This document shows positions 1 to 10,550 of a DNA stretch of 64,000 nucleotides, piece by piece. How positions within the stretch are numbered: the first letter of the stretch is position 1; each line of letters begins with the position of its first letter. This DNA comes from Brenneria roseae subsp. roseae. Its GTDB lineage: Bacteria; Pseudomonadota; Gammaproteobacteria; Enterobacterales; Enterobacteriaceae. Under the pieces are notes generated by a model. That model was not told the origin of the DNA. It searched no databases and worked only from the letters and a program-made list of their open reading frames with translations. The DNA is taken from NCBI RefSeq assembly GCF_003115845.1, contig NZ_KZ819028.1, forward strand, positions 124,001 to 188,000. The letters run 5' to 3'. A program made the translations under genes and the position numbers.

Positions 1-1
1 C

Positions 2-553
2 GATGTTCATCATAAAACGCTGGGGATACTCGGTATGGGGCGCATCGGTCTGGCCGTGGCGCAGCGGGCGCATTTTGGCTTCAGTATGCCGATCCTCTAC
101 AACGCGCGTCGTCACCATCCGCAAGCGGAAGAGCGCTTTGACGCACGTTATTGCGATCTGGATACGCTGCTCGCCGAATCAGACTTTCTGTGCATTACCC
201 TGCCGCTGACCGCCGAAACGCACAATCTGATTGGCCGTGAACAGCTGGCTAAAATGAAGTCCAGCGCGATCCTGATTAATATCGGCCGCGGTGCGGTGGT
301 GGATGAAAAAGCGCTAATCGATGCGCTCAGCGACGGGACAATCCATGCAGCCGGTCTGGACGTATTTGTTAAAGAACCGCTACCGAAGGAATCACCGCTG
401 TTAAGCCTGCCGAACGTGGTGGCGCTGCCCCACATCGGCTCGGCAACCCATGAAACTCGTTATAACATGGCGGCTTGCGCGGTAGATAACCTGATTGCGG
501 CGCTAACTGGTACGGTAAAAGAAAACTGCGTTAATCCGCAGGTGTTGAAATAA
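2..553 (+). CDS. ghrB: Glyoxylate/2-ketoaldonate reductase, 3' part of the gene
   Basis: The window opens inside this gene: the frame runs from base 2 without a start, leaving 183 C-terminal residues of a family of about 324. GhrB is a cytoplasmic D-isomer-specific 2-hydroxyacid dehydrogenase that reduces glyoxylate, hydroxypyruvate and 2-keto-gluconate with NAD(P)H. Visible are the end of the Rossmann nucleotide site (GILGMGRIG), the catalytic Arg in [10 protein letters not shown], the Glu in VKEPL and the catalytic His in [11 protein letters not shown]. The whole stretch aligns from memory with E. coli GhrB, including the NCVNP tail. A terminator hairpin lies 10 bases past the stop. The identification is firm; only the N-terminus is missing. 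Confidence 0.93.
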   Translation, partial: DVHHKTLGILGMGRIGLAVAQRAHFGFSMPILYNARRHHPQAEERFDARYCDLDTLLAESDFLCITLPLTAETHNLIGREQLAKMKSSAILINIGRGAVVDEKALIDALSDGTIHAAGLDVFVKEPLPKESPLLSLPNVVALPHIGSATHETRYNMAACAVDNLIAALTGTVKENCVNPQVLK

Positions 554-563
554 ACTTCAGGTG

Positions 564-592
564 AAAAAGCAAGGCTGCGATTGCAGCCTTGC
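564..592 (-). terminator. Rho-independent terminator of the DUF4432 gene
   Basis: A perfect 10-bp stem (GCAAGGCTGC at 569-578, GCAGCCTTGC at 583-592) has a GATT loop. Read on the minus strand it is followed by five T (564-568), so it ends transcription of the minus-strand gene that stops at 606. It may also serve the convergent ghrB. Confidence 0.85.
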
Positions 593-605
593 CGGAAACC
601 CGCGA

Positions 606-1814
606 TCACTCAATCGCGATCGGCTTTTCCGTCAGCGTGGTTTTATTATCACCCTGAATAGCCTGTACTTTTTGTTCTGTTGCCTTAACCGCGTCCGCAC
701 TGCTCAACAAGCTGTATGTCAGCTCAAATACCGTACTTTGTCCCGGCTGAAGCTGTTTTACCCGCCCTTGTTCCCGCTCAATGGTCACCGGATAGGCATA
801 GCTGGTGCCGGGTTCAATGCCGGTAACATAGCCCTGCTTCACGGTATCGGTGTTTTTCCACAGCGTCAGCAGCGGCAGCTGGCGGGTATCGAACTCAATG
901 GATACGCCTTTGTCGCCCGCCCGGTTTACCAGTGCCGCCAGCGTCTTGCCCTGTTTATCGGCATACGGCGTCAGGTTAAAAACCATTTCATCGAAATCTT
1001 TGGTGGGGCCTTGATAAGTTTGCCACTCTTTCAGCCCGGCTTTGGCGTAATCATTAAAGGGTGAAATTTCTTTTACCGGCGCAATAAACCGCGCGCCCTC
1101 TTCGAGAATCGGCGTACCAAAATTACTGTGATAGATAATCTGATAATCGCGGGCATAGTCCGCCTTATTCGTCAGCACATCATGTACCGTAAACGACTCG
1201 CTGCCGGGGATGTAACGCAGTTCGGTCCAGGTTTCCAGATTGGATTGCTTGAAGCTGTTCTCTTTCAGCAGGCCGCGAACCGTGATCTGATAAGGCGCTT
1301 TTTCACTGACGTCTACGACGACTTTTGATGCCGGCGTGTTGCCGGCACGGCCATGCAGCGTATAAATCGTCCCCTTGTCCACCACGGGGTGACCGGTCCA
1401 TTCATAGCCACAGCGCACCATCATTTCGTTAAAGCCTTCCAGCCAGCCCAGCCCGTTACGACTTTCCATATTGATGGTATTCGGGTTGACCACCTCATTC
1501 ACCGGAGAATCCCATCCCAGACGAATGTCTTTGCCCGTCACGTGCAGCAAATCCATACCACGGCTTGGGCTAAGTACAATTTTCAACCCGTTCCGGCTAG
1601 CGATCGTAATGATTTTACTGCCTTCCTGACGCCCGCCGTGCAGGACCGTCTGCTCAATGCTGAAATGCTGATCCTTGATCTTCATTACATCACTGCTGAT
1701 TTGCCAGTTTCCCTTTTCCACACTGCCTTCAGCATCCGTCAGCACGAACGTCTGGGCAGACAGTTGCCATGACGTCAGCGCTAATGATATCCCCATCACC
1801 AATAATTTTTTCAT
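606..1814 (-). CDS. Periplasmic DUF4432 (aldose-epimerase-fold) protein
   Basis: A 402-residue protein with a clear Sec signal peptide (MKKLLVMGISLALTSWQLSA, residues 1-20), so it should be periplasmic. The mature part looks like the DUF4432 family, which belongs to the galactose-mutarotase-like beta-sandwich superfamily: phrases such as SPSRGMDLL, GWLEGFNEMMVRCG and TLHGRAGNTPAS are typical. Members are thought to bind or epimerise sugars, but no reaction is established for this one. A good ribosome site (AAGGAAG) sits 8 bases before the ATG. It is a single-gene unit convergent with ghrB and closed by its own terminator. A carbohydrate role is inferred from fold only. Confidence 0.75.
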   Translation of the reverse strand: MKKLLVMGISLALTSWQLSAQTFVLTDAEGSVEKGNWQISSDVMKIKDQHFSIEQTVLHGGRQEGSKIITIASRNGLKIVLSPSRGMDLLHVTGKDIRLGWDSPVNEVVNPNTINMESRNGLGWLEGFNEMMVRCGYEWTGHPVVDKGTIYTLHGRAGNTPASKVVVDVSEKAPYQITVRGLLKENSFKQSNLETWTELRYIPGSESFTVHDVLTNKADYARDYQIIYHSNFGTPILEEGARFIAPVKEISPFNDYAKAGLKEWQTYQGPTKDFDEMVFNLTPYADKQGKTLAALVNRAGDKGVSIEFDTRQLPLLTLWKNTDTVKQGYVTGIEPGTSYAYPVTIEREQGRVKQLQPGQSTVFELTYSLLSSADAVKATEQKVQAIQGDNKTTLTEKPIAIE

Positions 1815-2348
1815 TTCATTCTTCCTTTTTGCTGAATTGATTTAGCTACCGAGAAGCCAAGATTACAAATCAGCCTACTTTCAGAATGTGACAGCTATCA
1901 CCAGATGAAAAAACACTGCGTTATTGCTAATTTTTCTGAATAAAGATCACGGCTACGTTAACTATCATCGTATTTATTGCAAAATAAATGGGATATCGAT
2001 CGACTATTTTTGATATCGATTCAGCTTTCATCCATAAAATCACAGCGCTATATTGCGGTAAGGTTGACAACGTTCAGCAAAACGTAACGATCGACATTAT
2101 CCAAATGAGATAATGCATGTAACCAATTAAAAAAAATGATGTTTTATGCTTTATTGCCTGTAAAGCAGACGAAAGCCACGTTGGCAGGCAAATGACCAAA
2201 TCGCCCGCTTTCTTTTAGATAATCATGCTAATAAAATCAATTAATTCAGTTAAATGTAACAAATGAGCTATTTTAAGCCACATTGCACACTGGCAGCGCA
2301 AGCGCTATGGTTGCCTCTTGCCCACGTATGAACACTCACTGACAAACT
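1815..2348. other. AT-rich intergenic region without a gene
   Basis: About 530 bases between the divergent DUF4432 gene and avtA. It must carry both promoters, but no convincing ORF, RNA gene or strong operator was seen. The motif GATATCGAT occurs twice (near 1992 and 2012), which could be a regulator site or chance in AT-rich DNA. Confidence 0.6.
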
Positions 2349-3599
2349 ATGAATTTTTCTCTTTTCGGCAATAAATTCACCCGCCATGCAGGCATTACCC
2401 AGCTCATGGACGATCTGAACGAGGGACTCCGCACGCCGGGAGCCATCATGTTGGGGGGCGGAAATCCGGCGCATATTCCGCAGATGGATACCTATTTCCA
2501 ACAACTCTGCCAGGAAATGCTGGAACAGGGGAAATTGACGGATGCGCTTTGCAATTACGATGGTCCGCAGGGTAAAGATACGCTGCTCGGCGCACTGGCT
2601 GATCTGCTGCGGGATGAATTTGGCTGGCAGATTGGACCACAGAATATTGCTCTGACAAATGGCAGCCAGAGTGCGTTTTTCTACTTATTTAATCTGTTTG
2701 CCGGTCGTCACGCCGATGGCAGTCTGAGAAAAGTGCTATTCCCACTGGCGCCGGAGTATATCGGTTACGCCGATTCCGGGCTGGATGAAAACATGTTTAT
2801 GTCCGTGCGTCCGCAAATCGAGCTATTACCGGAAGGACAGTTCAAATACCATGTGGATTTCGATCATCTGTCGATCACCGACGATGTGGGGCTCATCTGC
2901 GTTTCACGTCCAACCAACCCGACCGGCAATGTACTGACGGATGACGAGCTGATGCGTCTCGATATTCTGGCGCAGCAACACCATATCCCGCTGCTGATCG
3001 ACAATGCTTATGGCGTGCCCTTCCCCGGCATTATTTTCAGTGAAGCCACCCCACTGTGGAATCCCAACATCATCCTGTGCATGAGCCTGTCCAAGCTGGG
3101 GCTTCCCGGTTCCCGCTGCGGCATTGTCATTGCCGATGAAAAGGTCATTTCAGCCATTGGCAACATGAACGGCATCATCAGCCTGTCCCCCGGCGCGATT
3201 GGACCGGCACTGGCGCAGGAAATGATCCAGCGTGGCGATTTGCTGCGGCTATCCAACGAGGTGGTTCGCCCGTTCTACCAGCAGCGCGTCAGCGAAACCA
3301 TTGCCATCATTCGGCGTTACCTTTCCCCCGAGCAGTGTCTGATTCATAAACCCGAGGGAGCGATTTTCCTGTGGCTGTGGTTCAAAGAGCTGCCAATCAC
3401 CACGGAAGTGCTGTACCAACGTTTGAAAAAACGTGGCGTGCTGATGGTGCCGGGCCACTACTTCTTCCCCGGTCTGGAACAGGAATGGCCGCACGCCCAT
3501 CAGTGCCTGCGGATGAATTACGTGCCGGAGCCCGACAAGATTGAACGCGGGATTGCGATTCTGGCGGAGGAAATAGCGAAGGCGACAGCGCACCGATAA
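2349..3599 (+). CDS. avtA: Valine-pyruvate aminotransferase
   Basis: A 416-residue cytoplasmic PLP enzyme (E. coli AvtA has 417) that transfers the amino group between valine and pyruvate, making alanine. It matches E. coli AvtA almost end to end: LGGGNPA near residue 37, CNYDGPQGK, the NGSQSAFFYLFNLFAGR block, SRPTNPTGN, the PLP lysine in CMSLSKLGLPGSRCG, and the C-terminal MNYVPEP. The start gives the family N-terminus (MNFSLFGNKFTRHAGIT); its ribosome site is weak. It is a single gene; the miniature element follows 53 bases after the stop. Identification is firm. Confidence 0.96.
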   Translation: MNFSLFGNKFTRHAGITQLMDDLNEGLRTPGAIMLGGGNPAHIPQMDTYFQQLCQEMLEQGKLTDALCNYDGPQGKDTLLGALADLLRDEFGWQIGPQNIALTNGSQSAFFYLFNLFAGRHADGSLRKVLFPLAPEYIGYADSGLDENMFMSVRPQIELLPEGQFKYHVDFDHLSITDDVGLICVSRPTNPTGNVLTDDELMRLDILAQQHHIPLLIDNAYGVPFPGIIFSEATPLWNPNIILCMSLSKLGLPGSRCGIVIADEKVISAIGNMNGIISLSPGAIGPALAQEMIQRGDLLRLSNEVVRPFYQQRVSETIAIIRRYLSPEQCLIHKPEGAIFLWLWFKELPITTEVLYQRLKKRGVLMVPGHYFFPGLEQEWPHAHQCLRMNYVPEPDKIERGIAILAEEIAKATAHR

Positions 3600-3652
3600 T
3601 TTTCCTTGTTAACTCTTCGCCTCTGGGCAGGAATTGCCCCCCTCTGGCGTAA

Positions 3653-3850
3653 CTGTCTCTGGGTCACATTTTTATGCAAACTCAGAGGCCGTTTTGTGCG
3701 CCACAATGCCGCCATTTCCATGCTATATCGTGGCACGCGCCCGACATAGGGGGCTCAAACGCCAGCCCCCTATGAACCCCGGCTTCCGGCTAAATTATGC
3801 CAGTAACGGCCAACCCCGTCAGCGTCCCTACATTTGTGTATAAGAGACAG
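3653..3850. mobile_element. 198-bp miniature element with IS50/Tn5-like ends
   Basis: The right end, read inward, is CTGTCTCTTATACACAAAT, which matches the known Tn5 outside end at 17 of 19 positions. The left end is CTGTCTCTGGGTCACATTT, which matches the IS50 inside end at about 15 of 19. The element is bounded by 9-bp direct repeats (CTGGCGTAA at 3644-3652, TTGGCGTAA at 3851-3859, one mismatch), the target duplication length of IS50-group IS4-family elements. There is no transposase, so it would be non-autonomous (MITE-like or a deletion remnant). It contains an 11-bp perfect hairpin (3745-3755/3764-3774). End sequences are quoted from memory. Confidence 0.7.
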
Positions 3851-3898
3851 TTGGCGTAAAAGGGGCTGAGCCGGGAAGGGCCTTAGAGTCTAGCTCCG

Positions 3899-5188
3899 CT
3901 ATGCCTTTATCCCCACCACACCCGCGGTCTCCAACACCGCATGCAGCAAAACATTCGCCCCCGCGGTGACCTGCTCAGGCGAGGAATACTCAATCTCGTT
4001 GTGGCTGATGCCGTCTTTGCATGGAATAAAAATCATCCCGGTCGGCGCCAGTTCGGCGACATACACCGCGTCGTGCCCCGCCCCGGAAACGATGTCGATA
4101 TTGGAATAGCCCAGCAGATCAGCGGCCCGGCGCACGGCGTCTTTGCATTCAGGATGAAATGGCGCGGCGCGATACTGCGATACCTGCGTCAGTTGAATAT
4201 CCAGCCCGGTTTCCGCGCCCAGTTCGGCGAGGTACGTCTTCAGCGCCGCATCCATTTCATCCACCAGTTCATCCGTCAGATTGCGGAAATCGATGGAGAA
4301 TTTCACACTGCCCGGTACGACGTTACGGCTGTTCGGATGCACCTGCACCATCCCCACCGTGCCGCGCCCATGGGGTGCAAAGCGGTCGGCAATGGCAATC
4401 ACCTCCTGCATGATACGGGTTGAAACCTGCAACGCGTCTTTACGCAACGCCATCGGCGTTGGTCCGGCGTGGGATTCCATCCCCGTCACCACACAGTCAT
4501 ACCAGCGGATACCCAGCACCGCCTGCACCACGCCGATGGCAATATCCTGATCTTCCAGTATCGGCCCCTGCTCAATGTGCGCTTCAAAATAGGCGCCAAT
4601 CGGATGATCGCCAGGCGTTTGCGGGCCGGCATAACCGATTTTCGTCAGTTCGTCCTGCACGCTTTTGCCATCCACATCCACGGCGGCATAAGCCTGTTCC
4701 AGCGAGAACACGCCGGCAAATACGCCCGATCCCATCATGACCGGTACGAAACGGGAACCTTCTTCGTTAGTCCAGAACACCATCTCTACCGGCGCTTCGG
4801 TTTCAATCTTCCGATCGTTCAGCGTGCGAATCACTTCCAGCGCGGCCAGCACGCCAAAGTTGCCGTCAAACTTTCCGCCGGTCGGCTGGGTATCAATATG
4901 GCTCCCCGCCACCACCGGAGGCAGGGCGTTATTGCGACCGGGACGGCGCATAAACACATTACCAATCTTATCGATCTCGACGGACAGCCCGGCGGCTTTA
5001 CCCCAGCTCACCACCAAATCCCGGCCCTGACGGTCCAAATCCGTCAGCGTCAGCCGGCAAACGCCGCCTTTGGGGGTCGCGCCGATAACGGCCAGCTCCA
5101 TCAGCGACTGCCACAGGCGTTCGCCATCAACTCGCAGATCGGTAATATCAGAACCCTTTTTCGTTGCAGATAACACGTCACTATTCAT
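3899..5188 (-). CDS. M20-family N-carbamoyl-beta-alanine amidohydrolase (beta-ureidopropionase)
   Basis: A 429-residue cytoplasmic metalloenzyme of the M20 / allantoate-carbamoylase family. Metal and catalytic motifs occur in order: GSHIDT (His/Asp), GGKFDGNFG (bridging Asp), WTNEEGSRF (Glu pair), EAHIEQGP (His), SGAGHDA and a late SHNEIEYSS (His). Relatives hydrolyse N-carbamoyl amino acids or allantoate. Position next to dihydropyrimidinase and PreTA points to N-carbamoyl-beta-alanine to beta-alanine, CO2 and ammonia, the third step of reductive pyrimidine breakdown. A GAGGA site lies 9 bases before the ATG. It is the last gene of preT-preA-hydA, 59 bases after hydA. Allantoate or L-carbamoyl amino acids remain possible substrates. 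Confidence 0.85.
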   Translation of the reverse strand: MNSDVLSATKKGSDITDLRVDGERLWQSLMELAVIGATPKGGVCRLTLTDLDRQGRDLVVSWGKAAGLSVEIDKIGNVFMRRPGRNNALPPVVAGSHIDTQPTGGKFDGNFGVLAALEVIRTLNDRKIETEAPVEMVFWTNEEGSRFVPVMMGSGVFAGVFSLEQAYAAVDVDGKSVQDELTKIGYAGPQTPGDHPIGAYFEAHIEQGPILEDQDIAIGVVQAVLGIRWYDCVVTGMESHAGPTPMALRKDALQVSTRIMQEVIAIADRFAPHGRGTVGMVQVHPNSRNVVPGSVKFSIDFRNLTDELVDEMDAALKTYLAELGAETGLDIQLTQVSQYRAAPFHPECKDAVRRAADLLGYSNIDIVSGAGHDAVYVAELAPTGMIFIPCKDGISHNEIEYSSPEQVTAGANVLLHAVLETAGVVGIKA

Positions 5189-5247
5189 CGCGGATTTCCT
5201 CTTGGGTGGAACGCGGTTACAGGTTGTCTTTTCCAGTCATCAACGGG

Positions 5248-6768
<1,521 letters not shown>

Positions 6769-6777
6769 TCAGACCTT

Positions 6778-8082
6778 TCAGGCCGGGGTTGCCATTGGAT
6801 TATTCGGGTGCGTCGTCCAGTTGGCGTATTCTCCGCTCACGGTTTTTCCGGTGCGCAAATCCACTTCTCCCGGTTGCAGGCTGCGCATGGAAATGCAGTT
6901 TTCTACCGGACAGATGGAGACACACAGATTGCAACCGACGCAATCTTGTTCCTTCACTTCGTAATAACGTTCGCCATTTTTCATGCTGGTGATGGCCTGA
7001 TGGGACGTATCTTCACAGGCCAGATGACAGCGTCCGCATTTAATACACTGCGATTGATCGATAACCGCTTTATCCACGTGATTAAGGTTCAGATAACGCC
7101 AGTCCGTTACGGTGCTGACGGCGCGGCCACGGAAATCTTCCAGCGTGCGGTAACCCTGTTGGTCCATAAAATTGGCAAGACCGCTGGTCATGTCGCGAAC
7201 GATCGGGAAGCCATGCACCATCACCGCGGTACAGACCTGCACCGTGCCGCAGCCCAGCGCGATGAACTCGGCGGCGTCACGCCAGGTGGAAATCCCGCCG
7301 ATGCCGGACATCGGCAAACCGCGCGTCAGCTCATCACGGGCGATTTCCGCCACCATATTCAGAGCGATGGGCTTGACCGCCGGGCCACAGTAACCGCCGT
7401 GCGATCCTTTGCCGCCGGTATTGGGATGAATGCTCATCTGCTCCAGATCCACCCCCATTACCGAATTGATGGTGTTGATCAGCGACACCGCATCGCCGCC
7501 GCCGCGCAGCGCGGCTCGCGCCGGATAGCGGATATCATTGATATTGGGCGTCAGTTTGACGATCGTCGGCAGGCGGCAATACTGCTTGCACCAGCGGGTG
7601 ACCATTTCGATGTATTCCGGCACCTGTCCCACCGCCGCGCCCATGCCCCGTTCGCTCATGCCGTGCGGACAGCCAAAGTTCAGCTCAATGCCGTCGGCGC
7701 CGGTTTGTTCCACCAGCGGCAGAATGGATTTCCAGGCATCTTCTTCACAGGGCACCATAATCGACACAATCATGGCCCGATCGGGCCAGTTGCGCTTCAC
7801 GCGGGCGATTTCTTCCAGATTGGTATCCAGCGAACGGTCGGTAATCAGCTCAATGTTATTCAGGCCGATAATGCGCCGATCCGTGGTACGCAGGGTGCTA
7901 TAGCGCGGCCCGTTGACGTTTACCACATGCGGGTCCTGTCCCAGCGTTTTCCAGACCACGCCGCCCCAGCCTGCTTCAAAGGCGCGCACGACGTTGTACT
8001 CTTTATCCGTGGGCGGCGCGGATGCCAGCCAGAAAGGATTAGGGCTTTCGATACCCAAAAAGCGACTACTGAGATCAGCCAT
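6778..8082 (-). CDS. preA: NAD-dependent dihydropyrimidine dehydrogenase, subunit PreA
   Basis: A 434-residue FMN/iron-sulfur subunit that reduces uracil and thymine to dihydropyrimidines. The N-terminal dihydroorotate-dehydrogenase-like barrel shows GWGGVVWKTLG, ELNFGCPHG, KLTPNIND and SGIGGISTW. The C-terminal ferredoxin domain has two 4Fe-4S motifs (CIKCGRCHLAC, then CVGCNLCVSICP). It works as a complex with PreT, whose gene lies just upstream and overlaps it by 8 bases, implying translational coupling. GGGAG precedes the start. E. coli PreA has 411 residues; this one has a longer C-terminal tail. Confidence 0.93.
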   Translation of the reverse strand: MADLSSRFLGIESPNPFWLASAPPTDKEYNVVRAFEAGWGGVVWKTLGQDPHVVNVNGPRYSTLRTTDRRIIGLNNIELITDRSLDTNLEEIARVKRNWPDRAMIVSIMVPCEEDAWKSILPLVEQTGADGIELNFGCPHGMSERGMGAAVGQVPEYIEMVTRWCKQYCRLPTIVKLTPNINDIRYPARAALRGGGDAVSLINTINSVMGVDLEQMSIHPNTGGKGSHGGYCGPAVKPIALNMVAEIARDELTRGLPMSGIGGISTWRDAAEFIALGCGTVQVCTAVMVHGFPIVRDMTSGLANFMDQQGYRTLEDFRGRAVSTVTDWRYLNLNHVDKAVIDQSQCIKCGRCHLACEDTSHQAITSMKNGERYYEVKEQDCVGCNLCVSICPVENCISMRSLQPGEVDLRTGKTVSGEYANWTTHPNNPMATPA

Positions 8083-9493
8083 GTAGATACTCCCGTGTGC
8101 TCATTGAAGGTTTACCCGTCAGAGATTGATTGGCCGAGGGGCGCAGCATCGCGTCGATGGATTTCGCCGCCGCTTTGCCTTGACGTACTGCATCGACCGT
8201 CAGATCCAGCCCGTCTGCGCAACAATCCCCGCCCGCCCATACGCCGGGTAACGAGGTGCGTCCGTCTTCATCCGTCGCAATGCGGCCCTCTTTCAGGACA
8301 ATCGACGCGCCGGTCAGGCTGGCGTCATACGTCTGTCCAATCGCCTTCAGCACCATATCGGCGGGCAGGGTGAACGTTTCCCCGGTAGCCACCCGCGCGC
8401 CGGACTGCGACTGCATGACTATGAACGACACCGCTTTCACTTTGCCGTTCTCCCCTTCAATAGCCTGCGGGGCTGCCCAGTGACGGATGGCGACGCCGTT
8501 GGTTTTCGCCCATGCCTGCTCATATTGAGATGCTTTCATGTCCTGTTCGCCGCGGCGATAGACCATCGTAACTTCACGCGCGCCCAGCTTTTTCGCCTGC
8601 ACCGCGGCGTCAACGGCGGTCATGCCGCCGCCGATGACCACCACGTTACGGCCGATGGCAACCTCTCCGGGATGCGCGGCCTGACGCAGTTCCGCAATAA
8701 AATCGACCGCTTCGCGCACCCCCGCCAGCGGGGTTTCTTCAACGCCAAGCGCATTCACGCCGCCCAACCCCATTCCGAGGAACACCGCGTCATAATCCAT
8801 ACGCAGCGCATCCAGCGTAATGTCCCGTCCCAGACGATGGTTAAGACGCAGTTCAATGCCGCCGATCGACAGCAGCCAGGCAATTTCACGCTGGGCGAAA
8901 TCATCGGTGGTCTTGTAGGCCGCCAGGCCGTACTCATTTAATCCGCCCGGTTTATCCCTGGCGTCGAACACCACGACGTGATGTCCGTTCTGCGCCAGCC
9001 GATGTGCGGCAGTCAGCCCCGCCGGGCCCGCCCCGACGACGGCCACTTTTTTGCCCGTTGACGATGCGCGGCTGAATAAAGGCTGACCGGGATTGGAGAG
9101 ATAGGCGTCGGTGGCATAACGTTGCAACAGGCCGATTTGTACCGGTTTGCCATCCTGCTGATTGCGCACGCAGGCTTGCTCGCACAAGGTTTCTGTCGGA
9201 CAGACCCGGGCACACATGCCGCCCAGCACGTTCTCGCTCAGAATGGCCTCCGCCGCCCCGCGCACATTGTCCTGCGCGATACGATGAATAAAGCTCGGTA
9301 CGTCAATGTCTGCCGGACATGAACGAGTACAGGGCGCGTCGTAGCAGTAATAGCAACGCTCCGATTCGATCACGGCCTGAATTTTGGTGAGCGGTGCGGC
9401 GCTATCGCCAAAGTTGTCTGCATATTCCGCGTCGCTGAGTCGTCCCGCCAGAATGCCCGGCGCATCGCTGCCGGCCGGTAATCGTGTTTTCAT
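8075..9493 (-). CDS. preT: NAD-dependent dihydropyrimidine dehydrogenase, subunit PreT
   Basis: A 472-residue flavoprotein subunit carrying electrons between NAD(H) and PreA. It has N-terminal iron-sulfur cysteines (CYYCYDAPCTRSCP, CARVCPTETLCEQAC), an FAD Rossmann motif (VVGAGPAGLTAAH) and an NAD Rossmann motif (VVIGGGMTAVDAA). This glutamate-synthase-small-subunit-like layout is standard for PreT. The ATG giving MKTRLPAGS has AGGAG 9 bases upstream; a GTG three codons earlier is less likely. It is the promoter-proximal gene of preT-preA-hydA-amidohydrolase, with a near-consensus RutR box about 165 bases upstream. Confidence 0.93.
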   Translation of the reverse strand: MKTRLPAGSDAPGILAGRLSDAEYADNFGDSAAPLTKIQAVIESERCYYCYDAPCTRSCPADIDVPSFIHRIAQDNVRGAAEAILSENVLGGMCARVCPTETLCEQACVRNQQDGKPVQIGLLQRYATDAYLSNPGQPLFSRASSTGKKVAVVGAGPAGLTAAHRLAQNGHHVVVFDARDKPGGLNEYGLAAYKTTDDFAQREIAWLLSIGGIELRLNHRLGRDITLDALRMDYDAVFLGMGLGGVNALGVEETPLAGVREAVDFIAELRQAAHPGEVAIGRNVVVIGGGMTAVDAAVQAKKLGAREVTMVYRRGEQDMKASQYEQAWAKTNGVAIRHWAAPQAIEGENGKVKAVSFIVMQSQSGARVATGETFTLPADMVLKAIGQTYDASLTGASIVLKEGRIATDEDGRTSLPGVWAGGDCCADGLDLTVDAVRQGKAAAKSIDAMLRPSANQSLTGKPSMSTREYLHG

Positions 9494-9658
9494 GCGGCGC
9501 ACTCCTTTGGCTGGGCACTATCAGGGGCACGAGGGCACAGCATCGGTAATTCATTCCACAACCTGCCGATACGGTTTTGCTTTCGATGGCTCATGGTGGT
9601 TCTCCCGCTAACGTCGGATTAAGGGAAAGGCCGGTGGCGCCACACCTTCGGTAAAATC

Positions 9659-9674
9659 TTGACCAAATGGTTAA
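9659..9674. promoter_or_regulatory. RutR operator upstream of preT
   Basis: TTGACCAAATGGTTAA matches the published RutR consensus (TTGACCA, two bases, TGGTCAA) at 13 of 14 fixed positions. The rutR-like gene is the neighbour on the other side. It lies about 165 bases upstream of preT, so RutR, which releases DNA on binding uracil or thymine, probably controls this operon. Confidence 0.78.
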
Positions 9675-9805
9675 GTTTTCCCTTCTAACCATGCGATTTA
9701 TGTGCCATTTCTTCAGAAACGATCAATAACGTTAAAAACAAGGCGTTATCCGATCATAACTTTTCACGATGGCGGATTTTGTGGATCTTTTAGGTGCAGG
9801 TTGCT

Positions 9806-9836
9806 CCATTATTGGCGATGATTGCGCCAATAATGG
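9806..9836 (-). terminator. Strong hairpin downstream of rutR
   Basis: A perfect 12-bp inverted repeat (CCATTATTGGCG at 9806-9817, CGCCAATAATGG at 9825-9836) with a 7-base loop, 60 bases past the rutR stop on the minus strand. No U-run follows, so it is a weak or Rho-assisted terminator or an mRNA-stabilising 3' structure. Confidence 0.5.
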
Positions 9837-9896
9837 GCTTGATAAAACAGGAGGGGGAGGAGGTTTATAAAGATGGAAAAAACCAGGTGATGACGC

Positions 9897-10550
9897 TTAG
9901 TGGTTCAACGCATCGGGAAGGCCGCACATTCTGAAAATGCTGGTCAGCACATGCTCGATGGCTCGCTGCCGGGCGCCCGGTTCATGCGCCTCATTGCCGA
10001 GCACGGCGGCAATCTGAATGTCAAAATCCGCGTAAGTCTGCGTCATCGCCCAGATAGAGAAAAAAAAGTGCTTACTGTCTAACGGCGCCAGCAACCCCTG
10101 TTCAACCCAGTCATCCACCACTGCCGCTTTACGGGTCACCAAATCGCGCAGCTGCGTTTTCAGGAGTTCATGCACCATTGGCGCACCTTGCAGGAGTTCG
10201 TTGGCAAACAGCTTCGAGGCGTGCGGACGCTCAAACGTCAACACCATTTTTTGCCGGACATATTGTTCAATCACCGCACGTGGATCGGCCTGCGGATGGA
10301 AATGTTCCAGCGGCGCCAGCCAGTCATGCAGAATGCCGTCCAGCACGCGTAAATAAAGATTTTGCTTGTTGCCAAAATAGTAGTGCAGGTTTGGTTTAGG
10401 CAGATCGGCTTCCGCCGCAATCAGCGCCATTGTCGTGCCTTTGAAGCCGTAGCGGGCAAACACGCGCTCCGCCGCCAGCAGGATGATCGCTTCATTATCG
10501 AGCCGGATGCGGCCTTTTACGGATTCATCGGTTAGCGTGTGTTTTAACAT
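9897..10550 (-). CDS. rutR: TetR-family pyrimidine regulator RutR
   Basis: A 217-residue TetR repressor. The N-terminal helix-turn-helix (residues about 20-65) contains FARYGFKGTTMALIAAEA and LHYYFGNK. The C-terminal ligand domain follows E. coli RutR closely: LYLRVLDGILHDWLAPL, PHASKLFANELLQGAP, and FFSIWAMTQTYADFDIQI corresponding to the E. coli IWASTQHYADFAVQV region. RutR binds uracil or thymine and then leaves its operator. In E. coli it controls the rut (oxidative) pathway and pyrimidine genes; here it sits between the reductive operon and the guanidine operon, with operator-like sites before preT and before the ABC transporter. Confidence 0.85.
   Translation of the reverse strand: MLKHTLTDESVKGRIRLDNEAIILLAAERVFARYGFKGTTMALIAAEADLPKPNLHYYFGNKQNLYLRVLDGILHDWLAPLEHFHPQADPRAVIEQYVRQKMVLTFERPHASKLFANELLQGAPMVHELLKTQLRDLVTRKAAVVDDWVEQGLLAPLDSKHFFFSIWAMTQTYADFDIQIAAVLGNEAHEPGARQRAIEHVLTSIFRMCGLPDALNH

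Larger units (their letters stand above)
9494..9896. other. preT promoter region and rutR 3' region
   Basis: About 400 bases without a gene. It holds the RutR-like operator (9659-9674), a strong hairpin behind rutR (9806-9836), and presumably the preT promoter. Nothing else was recognised. Confidence 0.6.

Noticed and set aside
3835-3850. Sixteen bases identical to the mosaic end of transposase-based library adaptors
   Set aside because: Adaptor contamination was considered. The matching left end, the 9-bp flanking duplication and the second copy of the target sequence favour a natural element. Not fully excluded.
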